This document shows, in pieces, positions 23,823 to 32,903 of a DNA stretch of 64,000 nt. Position numbers and translations under genes: made by a program. Position 1 is the first letter of the stretch. Every line of letters begins with the position of its first letter. The DNA is from Ruminococcus sp. (GTDB lineage Bacteria; Bacillota; Clostridia; Oscillospirales; Ruminococcaceae), in the NCBI GenBank assembly GCA_017542125.1, contig JAFXXU010000066.1, positions 1 to 64,000 on the forward strand. The letters are read 5' to 3'. The notes under the pieces are model-generated. The model saw only the letters and a list, made by a program, of their open reading frames with translations, was not told the DNA's origin and ran no database searches.

Positions 23823-23851
23823 TTGCATTATCCGAAAAAATGTTATATAAT
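23823..23851 (+). promoter_or_regulatory. Promoter of the hydrogenase operon
   Basis: TTGCAT (23823-23828), 17 bp, TATAAT (23846-23851). A leader of about 115 nt follows, more GC-rich than the promoter, with a small CGGCTGTAAAGCCG hairpin before the ribosome site. Confidence 0.65.
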
Positions 23852-23971
23852 TAACAATGTGACGGTATGTCTCCGGGCGTACTGTTGGTAGTGTTATTCA
23901 AGGGCTGCAAGGCGACGGAACTTTGCGGTCTGACGGCTGTAAAGCCGAAAATATTTGTAGGAGGTTATGTT

Positions 23972-24481
23972 ATGAGTGAAAAATCCCTGATCCCGTTCAA
24001 GGGCACTCCTGAGCAGGAAGCAGAGCTTATGAAGGTCATCGAAGCTCACCGCACCCAGCCGGGCGGTCTTATGCCTACCCTGCAGGAGGCACAGGGGATC
24101 TACGGCTATCTTCCCGTAGAGGTCCAGCAGAAGATCGCAGACGGTCTCGGGCTCTCTCTTTCCGAGGTGTTCGGCGTTGCGACATTCTACTCTCAGTTCT
24201 CGCTGACTCCCAAGGGTGAGCACAGGATCAGCGTCTGTCTCGGTACCGCTTGCTATGTTAAGGGTTCGGACAAGATCCTGGAGGCTGTTGAAAGCAAGCT
24301 TGGCATCAAGTCGGGTGAGTGTACTGCCGACGGCAAGTTCTCCGTTGACGCCTGCCGCTGCGTAGGTGCCTGCGGCCTTGCTCCCGTAATGACCGTCGAT
24401 GACGACGTTTACGGCAAGATCACTCCCGATCAGGTAAGCAAGATACTTGATTCCTATGCTAAAGGAGGTGCCGATAAGTAA
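23972..24481 (+). CDS. hydC: NuoE-like [2Fe-2S] subunit of NAD-dependent [FeFe] hydrogenase
   Basis: A 169-residue thioredoxin-like ferredoxin subunit (NuoE/HydC/HndA family). The helical N-terminal part (MPTLQEAQGIYGYLPVEVQ) leads to the [2Fe-2S] ligands: CLGTACYVKG and, downstream, CRCVGACGLAPV. With the next two genes it forms an electron-bifurcating HydABC-type hydrogenase that oxidises NADH and reduced ferredoxin together to make H2 in the cytosol. GTAGGAGG precedes the ATG at 23972. The stop overlaps the next ATG by one base. Confidence 0.9.
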   Translation: MSEKSLIPFKGTPEQEAELMKVIEAHRTQPGGLMPTLQEAQGIYGYLPVEVQQKIADGLGLSLSEVFGVATFYSQFSLTPKGEHRISVCLGTACYVKGSDKILEAVESKLGIKSGECTADGKFSVDACRCVGACGLAPVMTVDDDVYGKITPDQVSKILDSYAKGGADK

Positions 24482-26394
24482 TGACAGTTGCAGATCTCAA
24501 TAAGATAAAGAACGAGTATGAGGACCTGGTAAAGGTCAGAAAGGTCGTTGAAGAAGAGGGCAAGAAGCTCGCTGAAAAGACCGGCTACCGTAAGCAGATC
24601 CTTGTCTGCGGCGGTACAGGCTGTACATCTTCGGGAAGCCGCAAGGTCATCGAGGCTCTGGAGGCAGAACTGAAGGCTACCGGCGCCGATAAGGAAGTCC
24701 TCGTGGTAAAGACCGGATGCTTCGGTCTCTGCGCACTGGGCCCCATTATGATCGTTTATCCCGAGGGCTGCTTCTATTCTCAGGTAAAGCCCGAGAATAT
24801 GAAGAGGATCGTTGATGAGCACATCATCGGCGGCAATGTCTGCAAGGATCTCCTTTATAAGGAGACCGTTCATGAGGACGGCTCCATCATCTCCCTCTCC
24901 GAGACCAACTTCTATAAGAAGCAGATGAGAATAGCTCTGGAGAACTGCGGCGTTATCGACCCCGAGAACGTCAAGGAGTATATCGCTACCGAGGGCTATC
25001 AGGCACTCTATAAGGTGCTCTTCGAGATGACCCCCGACGACGTTATCCAGACTATGCTGGATTCCGGCCTCCGCGGGCGCGGCGGCGGCGGATTCCCCAC
25101 CGGCAGAAAGTGGGCTTTCGCTAAGGCCTCCAAGGGCGACGTTAAGTATGTATGCTGCAACGCCGACGAGGGCGACCCGGGCGCATTCATGGACAGATCC
25201 ATCCTTGAGGGCGACCCCCACGCTGTTCTCGAGGCTATGACTATCGCCGGCTATGCTATCGGCGCACATCAGGGCTACATCTATGTCCGTGCCGAGTATC
25301 CTATCGCAGTTGAGAGACTGAAGATAGCTATCGGCCAGGCCAGAGAGTACGGCTTCCTCGGCAAGGATATCTTCGGCAGTGGCTTCGATTTCGATATCGA
25401 GATCCGTCTCGGTGCAGGCGCCTTCGTCTGCGGCGAGGAAACTGCTCTGATGAACTCCATCGAGGGTCACAGAGGCGAACCCAGACCCCGTCCTCCCTTC
25501 CCGGCAGTAAAGGGTCTGTTCGGCGTTCCTACCATTCTCAATAACGTTGAGACCTGGTCGAATATCCCCAAGATCATCCGCAGAGGCGCCGCTTGGTACG
25601 CTTCTATGGGTACCGAGACCTCCAAGGGCACAAAGGTATTCGCTCTCGGCGGTAAGATCACCAACGTAGGCCTCGTTGAGGTCCCCATGGGCACCACCCT
25701 CCGCGAGATCATCGAGGAGATCGGCGGCGGCATCCCCAACGGAAAGAAGTTCAAGGCGGCTCAGACCGGCGGTCCTTCCGGCGGCTGTATCCCTGCTGAG
25801 CATATAGATACCCCCATCGACTACGAGAACCTGATGAAGCTGGGCTCCATGATGGGCTCCGGCGGACTCATCGTTATGGATGAGGACACCTGTATGGTGG
25901 ATATCTCCAAGTTCTACCTCAACTTCACCGTTGACGAGAGCTGCGGCAAGTGTACTCCCTGCCGCGTAGGTACCAGGAGACTGCTCCAGTATCTCGAAAA
26001 GATCACCGACGGCAAGGGCGAAATGAAGGATCTCGAGAACATCGAGGATCTTGCCAACCATATGAAGAGCTCCTCGCTCTGCGCTCTCGGCCAATCTGCT
26101 CCCAACCCGATCCTCTCTACTATCCAGTATTTCAAGGACGAGTATATCGACCACATCCAGAACAAGCACTGCACAGCCGGCGTCTGCAAGAGCCTGGTAA
26201 GCTTCGAGATCGAGAAGGACAAGTGCATCGGCTGCGGCCTCTGCGCCAGAAACTGCCCTGTAAGCGCGATCACCAAGACCGATTACATCGCTCCCGGCAA
26301 GAAGCTGCCTGCACACCAGATCGACAAGGATAAGTGCATCAAGTGCGGCGTCTGCGAGTCGAACTGCAAGTTCAGCGCGATCGTGAAGAAGTAA
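24481..26394 (+). CDS. hydB: NuoF-like NADH-binding flavoprotein subunit of [FeFe] hydrogenase
   Basis: A 637-residue HydB-type subunit. It starts with a thioredoxin-like [2Fe-2S] domain (about 35-125, CGGTGCTSSG and CFGLCALGP). The NADH/FMN-binding domain follows (GLRGRGGGGFPTGRKW at about 196-211; NADEGDPGAFMDR; GEETALMNSIEG). Next comes the NuoF-type [4Fe-4S] site ESCGKCTPCRVG, and at the C-terminus two ferredoxin-like [4Fe-4S] motifs (CIGCGLCARNCP and CIKCGVCESNC). This is the full domain set for flavin-based electron transfer between NADH, ferredoxin and the hydrogenase subunit. Confidence 0.93.
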   Translation: MTVADLNKIKNEYEDLVKVRKVVEEEGKKLAEKTGYRKQILVCGGTGCTSSGSRKVIEALEAELKATGADKEVLVVKTGCFGLCALGPIMIVYPEGCFYSQVKPENMKRIVDEHIIGGNVCKDLLYKETVHEDGSIISLSETNFYKKQMRIALENCGVIDPENVKEYIATEGYQALYKVLFEMTPDDVIQTMLDSGLRGRGGGGFPTGRKWAFAKASKGDVKYVCCNADEGDPGAFMDRSILEGDPHAVLEAMTIAGYAIGAHQGYIYVRAEYPIAVERLKIAIGQAREYGFLGKDIFGSGFDFDIEIRLGAGAFVCGEETALMNSIEGHRGEPRPRPPFPAVKGLFGVPTILNNVETWSNIPKIIRRGAAWYASMGTETSKGTKVFALGGKITNVGLVEVPMGTTLREIIEEIGGGIPNGKKFKAAQTGGPSGGCIPAEHIDTPIDYENLMKLGSMMGSGGLIVMDEDTCMVDISKFYLNFTVDESCGKCTPCRVGTRRLLQYLEKITDGKGEMKDLENIEDLANHMKSSSLCALGQSAPNPILSTIQYFKDEYIDHIQNKHCTAGVCKSLVSFEIEKDKCIGCGLCARNCPVSAITKTDYIAPGKKLPAHQIDKDKCIKCGVCESNCKFSAIVKK

Positions 26395-26413
26395 GAGAAG
26401 GAGGTTAGGACAC

Positions 26414-28153
26414 ATGGAAAACACAATGGTTCATCTTAAAGTGAACGGAATAGATGTTGAAGTCCCTGCCGGCTCTACCGTACTTCAGGCTGCTAAGGCT
26501 GCCAACGTAGATATTCCTTCGCTCTGCTACCTTAAGGATGTCAACTGCATCGGTGCCTGCCGTATCTGTGTGGTTGAGATAAAGAACAGGAGAGGTCTTG
26601 CCGCTGCCTGCGTATATCCCGTTGAGGAGGGTATGGAGGTCCTTACCAACACACCCGCAGTACGCAAGTCCAGAAAGACCACCCTCGAGCTGCTGCTCTC
26701 CACTCATAACAAGAAGTGTCTCTCCTGCGAGAGAAGCGAGAACTGCGAGCTCCAGAGGCTCTCGAGAGATTACGGTGTTGAAGAAGACCGCTTCATCAAC
26801 GAGGGCACAAGATATGAGATCGACGATACCTCGGCTTATATCGTAAGAGACAATAACAAGTGCATCAACTGCAAGCGCTGCGTAGCCGCCTGCAAGAACC
26901 TCCAGAGCGTTGCCTGCATCGGCGAGATCAGAAGAGGTTACAGCACCCATATCGGCTGCGCATTCGACGGCGACCTTGCCGACGCTCCCTGCGTAGGCTG
27001 CGGCCAGTGCATCGTTGCCTGCCCCGTAGGCGCTCTGACCGAGAAGGACAGCACTCAGGCTGTCTGGGACGCTCTGGCTGATCCCGAGAAGGAGGTCGTA
27101 TTCTTCACCGCTCCTTCCGTAAGAGCTACTCTGGGCGAGGCCTTCGGCAACCCCGTAGGCACCAACGTTGAGGGTAAGATGGTAGCCGGCATCAGACGTC
27201 TGGGCGACTGCAAGGTCTTCAACATGGACGTTACCGCTGACCTTACCATTATGGAAGAGGCTAACGAGCTCCTCGACAGGATCCAGAACGGCGGCACTCT
27301 GCCTATGTTCACCTCCTGCTGCCCCGGTTGGGTAAAGTTCCTTGAGCATTACTATCCCGAGTTCCTGCCTCATCTGTCCAGCTGCAAGTCTCCTCAGCAG
27401 ATGTTCGGCGCAGTTCTCAAGAGCTACTACTGCCAGAAGAACGGCATCGACCCCAACAAGCTCTTCGTAGTCAGCGTTATCCCCTGCACCTCCAAGAAGT
27501 TCGAGGTCACCAGAGAAGAGCAGAGAACATCTGACTTTGACGATGTTGACGTAGCACTCACCACCAGAGAGCTGGCCAGAATGATCAAGCGCGCAGGTCT
27601 CGACTTCAACGCTCTTCCCGAAGAGGATTGGGACAATCCCTTCGAGATCGCTTCCGGCGCAGGCGCTATCTTCGGCGCTACCGGCGGTGTTATGGAGGCA
27701 GCTCTCAGAACCGCAGCCTTCAAGCTTGACGGTACTGCCGAGGCCCTCGTATTCAGCGAGGTAAGAGGCACCAAGGGCATCAAGGAGGCTACCTACACCG
27801 TAGGCGGCGCTACCGTTAAGGTCGCTGTTGCTTCCGGTCTTGCCAACGCAAGAGAGCTGGTCGAGGCTATCAAGAAGGGCGAGAAGGATTACCAGTTCGT
27901 TGAAGTTATGGCTTGCCCCGGCGGCTGTATCAACGGCGGCGGTCAGCCCTATCAGCCCGACACCGTCAGAAACAATGTTGACCTCAAGGCTATCAGAGCT
28001 AAGGCTCTCTATGACCTTGACGACAGCATGGACCTCAGAAAGTCCCACGAGAGCCCCGTTATGGATCTGCTCTACGGCGAGTTCTTTGAGGCACCCAATT
28101 CTCACGTTGCCCACAAGTATCTGCACACCACCTACGTTAAGAGAGGTCACTGA
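26414..28153 (+). CDS. hydA: [FeFe] hydrogenase catalytic subunit
   Basis: A 579-residue iron-only hydrogenase. The N-terminal NuoG-like [2Fe-2S] domain (about 1-80, CYLKDVNCIGACRICVVEI), a His-Cys3 [4Fe-4S] segment (THNKKCLSCERSENCEL) and two ferredoxin clusters (CINCKRCVAAC, CVGCGQCIVACP) lead to the H-cluster domain. All three signatures are present: TSCCPGW (about 299-305), PCTSKK (about 356) and MACPGGCINGGGQP (about 499). It lacks the extra C-terminal [2Fe-2S] domain seen in Thermotoga HydA. AGGAGG stands about 10 bases before the ATG. The maturases HydE, HydF and HydG are not in this window. Confidence 0.95.
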   Translation: MENTMVHLKVNGIDVEVPAGSTVLQAAKAANVDIPSLCYLKDVNCIGACRICVVEIKNRRGLAAACVYPVEEGMEVLTNTPAVRKSRKTTLELLLSTHNKKCLSCERSENCELQRLSRDYGVEEDRFINEGTRYEIDDTSAYIVRDNNKCINCKRCVAACKNLQSVACIGEIRRGYSTHIGCAFDGDLADAPCVGCGQCIVACPVGALTEKDSTQAVWDALADPEKEVVFFTAPSVRATLGEAFGNPVGTNVEGKMVAGIRRLGDCKVFNMDVTADLTIMEEANELLDRIQNGGTLPMFTSCCPGWVKFLEHYYPEFLPHLSSCKSPQQMFGAVLKSYYCQKNGIDPNKLFVVSVIPCTSKKFEVTREEQRTSDFDDVDVALTTRELARMIKRAGLDFNALPEEDWDNPFEIASGAGAIFGATGGVMEAALRTAAFKLDGTAEALVFSEVRGTKGIKEATYTVGGATVKVAVASGLANARELVEAIKKGEKDYQFVEVMACPGGCINGGGQPYQPDTVRNNVDLKAIRAKALYDLDDSMDLRKSHESPVMDLLYGEFFEAPNSHVAHKYLHTTYVKRGH

Positions 28154-28191
28154 GCAGCCAGGGGCGTGAGCCCGCAAATGTAATATGACAG

Positions 28192-28224
28192 TACCGCGCA
28201 GAGAGCCTCTGCGCGGTATTTTTT
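28192..28224 (+). terminator. Terminator of the hydrogenase operon
   Basis: TACCGCGCAGAG/CTCTGCGCGGTA with a 3-base loop followed by six T. Confidence 0.9.
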
Positions 28225-28237
28225 ATGAGTGGATGTC

Positions 28238-28266
28238 TTGAAAAAGGCCGGGAGAGATGCTATAAT
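28238..28266 (+). promoter_or_regulatory. Promoter of the first LtaS-like gene
   Basis: TTGAAA (28238-28243), 17 bp, TATAAT (28261-28266), about 38 bp before the ATG. Confidence 0.6.
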
Positions 28267-28304
28267 ATAATAGTGTGATGACAGATTGAAAGGAGGCAGC
28301 CGGT

Positions 28305-30257
28305 ATGAAGCTTGAATTGCCCAAGGCACATAAGCAGCTTTTTATGTGGGTGACCTTCATCGCTTTCGCTGTGTTTCTTGACGGCGCCTGCATCTTTCAT
28401 CTGACCAGCAGAACCGGCAGCTTTGCTAAGACGATGACCGTTATCTTTCTCATCATCGGCGGGCTGATGGCAGCTATGCTCTGGCTTATGTACCGCAATA
28501 CAGATAAGCCTATGAAGCTCCCTCCCGTCGGCTTCGGGGCCGCCGCCGCGCTGTGGTCCTTCTCCATGGGTGAGATCTGTATGGGATCCTTTGTCATAAA
28601 AGGCAGCCCGATACATACACTTATGGGCTACGCCCTCTATGCCGTGCCCTACCTGCTGGGAGCCGTGATCTTCAAAAAGCCGAAGATCTGGTTCTGCGTG
28701 TTTGAGGTGCTGTTTGCAGTCTATGCTGCCGCCCAAAGCTATATAATCTCCTTCCGCGAGGCCCCCATAAAGCTTTCGGATATCAGCAATATCCGCAGCG
28801 CTATTGAGATAGAGGGTGAATACTCCCTGGTCCCCACTCTGGCTGTCGTCGTGATAGTGATACAGCTGGCTGTGATGCTGTTCCTGACCATTCATACAGA
28901 GCTGGTGACTGAGAGCCCCAGACCCAGGCTCATCACCCTGGGTGCCGTGGCAGCCGCGTCGCTGACCTTCTGCCTCTCCGCACGTTTTGTCTATGACAAG
29001 GGGGTCAATGACCGCACCATAAGGCTCAACTTCTCGGGATCGGAGGATCTGGACACCTCCCGCACTGTGGGAGACCTGCTGATGTTTTGCTTCGACGGTC
29101 TCTTCAACCGCGTCACCGTCCCGGAGGGCTATTCCGTTGATAAAGCCAGAGCGCTCATCGAAGCATATCAGGAGCCCGAAATCAGCGGGGAGCATCACCC
29201 GGTGATCATCGCCGTGCTCTGCGAGAGCTTTGCGGATTACTCCCGCATTGCCCCCCTGGAGACCAACAAGGACTATATGCCTGTCATCCACTCCCTTAAG
29301 GAGAATACCGTAAAGGGCTATGTGACCGTCTCTCCCTACGGCGGCTATACGGGCAACTCGGAGTATGAGTTCCTGACGGGGAATTCTATGTACTACCTGC
29401 CTCTGGGTTCGGCGCCCTTTACCAATTATCTCGACAAGCCTACGGACAGCCTCGTTTCCGACCTCAACAGGCTTGGCTTTGAGACCGTTTCCTATACACC
29501 ATGCAGCAGGGAGCTCTGGGACATAGGCTCGGCCTATGAATACCTGGGCTTCAAGACCAAGTATTTCGGCAGCGACCTGGATCTGCCCTACGAACTGACA
29601 TACAACGATCAGATCTCCGACAGTGCGCTGTATGAAGGGCTCTGCCGGCTCGTTGACGCTAGGGACAAGACCAGAGGCGCCTTCTACTGGGTGACTACTA
29701 TGCAGAACCACGCCCCCTACGATGTCCCTGTTGAGGGCGGAGTGGAGCTTACAAAGCCGGCTGACGTGAATGCCGAGAGATTCTTGAACTGCATCTATCA
29801 GTCGGATAAAGCCCTGGGGGAGCTCATCGACCATTTCAAGGACTATGACGAGCAGGTGGTCATCCTACTTTTCGGAGACCACTATCCCCATATCGAAGGC
29901 TTTGCCGAGACCCTTTACGGCAGGAGCGTCGCCGGCCTGGGAGCCGAGGATTACTCCCGCCTGCACCAGACCCCCTATATCATCTGGTCAAACAGGAGCA
30001 TTGAGGCGGGGGAGAACGACACCGTCAGCCTGAATTATCTGGCCTCGGACGTTCTCAAAGCCGCAGGGCTGCCCCTTTCGGCAGCAAGGCAGGAGCTGGA
30101 GCATATCCGTGAGAGCCTGCCCATTATCTCCTCCTTCGGCTTTATGACCGGCGACGGCAGCTGGCACCAGCGGGGCGACGAGGTCCCCGGCTATGACAGC
30201 ATCCTGAACGAATACAGCACCCTACAGTATTACCGGATGTTCGACGAGGAAAAATAG
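28305..30257 (+). CDS. LTA synthase-like membrane sulfatase-fold enzyme (copy 1)
   Basis: A 650-residue protein of the LtaS family: about five N-terminal membrane helices (to about residue 230) and a large extracellular alkaline-phosphatase-fold domain (about 295-620). Active-site features are the metal-ligand glutamate in AVLCESFADY, the likely nucleophile Thr in YGGYTGNSEYEFLTGNSM, WDIGSAYEYLGFKTKYFG, MQNHAPY, and the GDHYPH metal site. The family transfers glycerol-phosphate or phosphoethanolamine-type groups onto surface glycans or lipids; the exact product here is unknown. AAAGGAGG precedes the ATG. A close paralogue is encoded in the opposite direction at 37067-39037. Confidence 0.85.
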   Translation: MKLELPKAHKQLFMWVTFIAFAVFLDGACIFHLTSRTGSFAKTMTVIFLIIGGLMAAMLWLMYRNTDKPMKLPPVGFGAAAALWSFSMGEICMGSFVIKGSPIHTLMGYALYAVPYLLGAVIFKKPKIWFCVFEVLFAVYAAAQSYIISFREAPIKLSDISNIRSAIEIEGEYSLVPTLAVVVIVIQLAVMLFLTIHTELVTESPRPRLITLGAVAAASLTFCLSARFVYDKGVNDRTIRLNFSGSEDLDTSRTVGDLLMFCFDGLFNRVTVPEGYSVDKARALIEAYQEPEISGEHHPVIIAVLCESFADYSRIAPLETNKDYMPVIHSLKENTVKGYVTVSPYGGYTGNSEYEFLTGNSMYYLPLGSAPFTNYLDKPTDSLVSDLNRLGFETVSYTPCSRELWDIGSAYEYLGFKTKYFGSDLDLPYELTYNDQISDSALYEGLCRLVDARDKTRGAFYWVTTMQNHAPYDVPVEGGVELTKPADVNAERFLNCIYQSDKALGELIDHFKDYDEQVVILLFGDHYPHIEGFAETLYGRSVAGLGAEDYSRLHQTPYIIWSNRSIEAGENDTVSLNYLASDVLKAAGLPLSAARQELEHIRESLPIISSFGFMTGDGSWHQRGDEVPGYDSILNEYSTLQYYRMFDEEK

Positions 30258-30267
30258 CCCTCCGGCA

Positions 30268-30296
30268 TTGCAATTTGAACGCCGGTGTGGTATAAT
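30268..30296 (+). promoter_or_regulatory. Promoter of purB
   Basis: TTGCAA (30268-30273), 17 bp, TATAAT (30291-30296), 40 bp before the ATG. Confidence 0.6.
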
Positions 30297-30335
30297 AGAT
30301 AAGCAATACTAAACTAATGAAAAGAGGTCTTTGCT

Positions 30336-31772
30336 ATGACAAACAGCTATGAAAGCCCGTTCTGCACCAGATACGCCAGCAAGGAGATGCAGTTCATCTT
30401 CTCGGCTGACAAGAAATTCTCTACCTGGAGAAAGCTCTGGGTCGCCCTGGCAAGAGCCGAGATGAAGCTCGGCCTCGGTGTCACCGCCGAGCAGGTAGCA
30501 GAGCTTGAAGCCCATACCGAGGATATCGACTACGCGGTAGCTGCCGAGTATGAGAAGAAGTTCCGCCACGACGTTATGGCTCACGTCCATACCTACGGCG
30601 AGGTGTGCCCCAATTCCAAGAAGATTATCCACCTGGGCGCCACAAGCTGCTATGTCGGCGACAATACCGATGTCATCATAATGCGGGACGCTCTCAGGGT
30701 AGTCAAGAGAAAGCTGGTCAAGGTCATCTCCCAGCTGGGAGCCTTCGCAGATAAGTACAAGGCTCTGCCCTGCCTTGCATATACCCACCTCCAGCCCGCA
30801 CAGCTCACCACCGTGGGCAAGAGAGCTACTCTCTGGTGCAACGAGCTGCTTATGGATCTCGAGGATCTGGACTTCCAGCTGGGCAGACTGAAGCTGCTGG
30901 GCTCCAAGGGCACCACCGGCACCCAGGCCTCCTTTATGGAGCTCTTTGAGGGCGACACCGACAAGGTCAAGAAGCTGGAGGCTCTTATCGCAGAGGAAAT
31001 GGGCTTTGACGCCGTTGTTCCCGTTTCGGGTCAGACCTATTCCAGAAAGGTGGACTTCGCTGTCTGCCAGGTACTTGCCGCTATCGCTCAGAGCGCTATG
31101 AAGTTCGGCAACGACATCCGCCTGCTCCAGTCCTTCAAGGAGATAGAGGAGCCCTTTGAGAAGAACCAGATCGGTTCCTCCGCTATGGCCTATAAGCGCA
31201 ATCCCATGCGTGACGAGCGTATCTGCTCCCTGGCCAGGTATGTGATGGTGGACGTCCTCAACCCCGCCTTCACCGCCGGAACCCAGTGGTTCGAGAGGAC
31301 TCTCGACGACTCCGCCAACAAGCGTATCGCCGTAGCCGAGGCCTTCCTGGGAGTTGACGCCATCCTCAACATAATGCTCAACGTCACCGACCCGGAGAAC
31401 GGTCTGGTGGTATATGAGAAGATCATCCGCAAGAGAGTAATGGCAGAGCTGCCCTTTATGGCTACCGAGAATATCATCATGGATGCCTGCAAGAAGGGCG
31501 GCGACAGGCAGGTGCTCCACGAGCGCATCCGCGAGCTTTCTATGGAGGCCGGCGCTCACGTCAAGCGTGACGGTCTGGACAACGACCTTGCCGACCTTAT
31601 CGCTGCAGAGCCTATGTTCATGGTCACCCGTGAGGAGCTTGACGAGATAATGAAGCCCGAGAACTACATAGGCCGTTGCCCGCAGCAGGTGGACGAGTTC
31701 ATCGAAAACTGCGTGAAGCCCGTCCTCGAGGCCAACGGCGTTTCCGACGACGTAGCGGAGATAAATGTATAA
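30336..31772 (+). CDS. purB: Adenylosuccinate lyase
   Basis: A 478-residue enzyme of the fumarase/aspartase superfamily that removes fumarate from adenylosuccinate and from SAICAR in purine synthesis. Conserved motifs are visible: HLGATSCYVGDNTD (about 108), THLQPAQLTTVGKR, TGTQASF, and the superfamily signature GSSAMAYKRNP (about 290). Length and N-terminus (SPFCTRYASKEMQFIFS) match the longer Firmicute/eukaryote-like PurB type. AGAGGTC stands 8 bases before the ATG. It is followed after 9 bp by a lipoprotein gene, probably by read-through. Confidence 0.95.
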   Translation: MTNSYESPFCTRYASKEMQFIFSADKKFSTWRKLWVALARAEMKLGLGVTAEQVAELEAHTEDIDYAVAAEYEKKFRHDVMAHVHTYGEVCPNSKKIIHLGATSCYVGDNTDVIIMRDALRVVKRKLVKVISQLGAFADKYKALPCLAYTHLQPAQLTTVGKRATLWCNELLMDLEDLDFQLGRLKLLGSKGTTGTQASFMELFEGDTDKVKKLEALIAEEMGFDAVVPVSGQTYSRKVDFAVCQVLAAIAQSAMKFGNDIRLLQSFKEIEEPFEKNQIGSSAMAYKRNPMRDERICSLARYVMVDVLNPAFTAGTQWFERTLDDSANKRIAVAEAFLGVDAILNIMLNVTDPENGLVVYEKIIRKRVMAELPFMATENIIMDACKKGGDRQVLHERIRELSMEAGAHVKRDGLDNDLADLIAAEPMFMVTREELDEIMKPENYIGRCPQQVDEFIENCVKPVLEANGVSDDVAEINV

Positions 31773-31781
31773 AAGCTGCGT

Positions 31782-32885
31782 ATGAAAAGATATATTGCTG
31801 TGATAGCGGCGCTGCTGTGTCTTGCCTCCTGCGGAGAGATCACCGACAGCTCCGCAAAGGAGATCGGCTCCGAGGCTGCGCCCGCCGTCTCACAGACCGA
31901 GGCAGTGACTTCGGCAAGCCCTGAAACCGTCACGGAGACAAGCCCGGCGGAGGAATACCCCAAGGATTACTGCCTCTTGATAGATGAGCTCCTCGCTCCG
32001 CAGGTCACAGGCGTCAGCCTGAAAGTCCCGGAGCCCGAGGGGCTGTGCAGCCTTGAAAATGTCTATAAAACGGACGTTCTCGCAACGGACACGGTGGGGC
32101 TTGTGGGCTGCCCCGTAAGGGTCGGGCTCAAAGCAAAGCAGGGTGAGCTGAGCTTTGCCGTAAATACCAATGCCCTCGGGGATCTGCCCTTTGAGAACCT
32201 GGCCGTTATGAAGACCGGTCAGGGAGAATCCTTTGAGGTCATCCCCTTCCGGAGTGACGGCAGCAGCATCGTCTGCGAGATAACCGAATCGGACACCTAT
32301 CTGCTGGTGGATCTCTACCAGTGGCAGTCGGCCTGGGGCGGAGATGTCAGCGGAATGGAGCACGAGACAGAGTTTACCGTCGGGGACGGATTTGATCTCC
32401 GCGTCACCCTGCCCAAGGGCGTAGCGCCCAACAAAGTTTCCTCAATGTGGGAAATAACTCCCGTTGACGGCGTTTATCAGATGATGACCAAGGAGCTGAT
32501 GCTCCAGAACGGTCAGGATAAAGCCACGGTCAAGGCGGAGCTGAAAGCTTACAGATACCCGAATGAGGAGGACGGCTGCGGCTCTCCGCTGCCGCTGAAA
32601 AGCTTTGACGACAAGATGAGCGAGATCGCTGCGATACCGAGCGACCAGTTTGAGGCCGAGACCTCCGAACCCTGGGATGTGGGCGGCGGACGCCGAGGCT
32701 TTATGGCTGTGTTCCGTTTCCCCGAAGAGCCCGACAGGGGCATCAGCGAGCAGACCACCGTCGAAGCCTTCTATGAGGTCTCCGAGGATACCTATATACT
32801 CTATTCCCTGTCCTTCACCGGGCAGGATGAGAGCTTGATCGAAAGCTGTATAAAAAGCATCAAAAGCTTTACATATTTAAAGTAA
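31782..32885 (+). CDS. Lipoprotein of unknown function
   Basis: A 367-residue predicted lipoprotein: signal peptide with lipobox LASC (Cys17), a Thr/Glu/Ser-rich linker to about 58, then a domain with no motif I recognise. The sequence holds hydrophobic beta-like segments (GLVGCPVRVGLKAKQGELSF; YLLVDLYQW; FMAVFRFPEEP; YILYSLSFTGQDESLIESCI). The last segment resembles the C-terminal strand-helix of small lipoproteins that monitor or bind surface components. It starts only 9 bases after purB and has no clear Shine-Dalgarno site. Expression may depend on purB read-through. Confidence 0.7.
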   Translation: MKRYIAVIAALLCLASCGEITDSSAKEIGSEAAPAVSQTEAVTSASPETVTETSPAEEYPKDYCLLIDELLAPQVTGVSLKVPEPEGLCSLENVYKTDVLATDTVGLVGCPVRVGLKAKQGELSFAVNTNALGDLPFENLAVMKTGQGESFEVIPFRSDGSSIVCEITESDTYLLVDLYQWQSAWGGDVSGMEHETEFTVGDGFDLRVTLPKGVAPNKVSSMWEITPVDGVYQMMTKELMLQNGQDKATVKAELKAYRYPNEEDGCGSPLPLKSFDDKMSEIAAIPSDQFEAETSEPWDVGGGRRGFMAVFRFPEEPDRGISEQTTVEAFYEVSEDTYILYSLSFTGQDESLIESCIKSIKSFTYLK

Positions 32886-32903
32886 CGAAAGGAACTGATA
32901 CCC

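Noticed and set aside
24454..26424. Long antisense open frame (656 codons) opposite hydB
   Set aside because: It mirrors the high-GC3 codon use of a certain gene, lacks a ribosome site and has composition unlike a real protein. The same holds for the frames opposite hydA, rpoC, purB and metY.
32886..32903. SAM or T-box riboswitch before metY
   Set aside because: The gap to the preceding gene is only 18 bp, with no room for a riboswitch and no structure seen in the upstream coding end.
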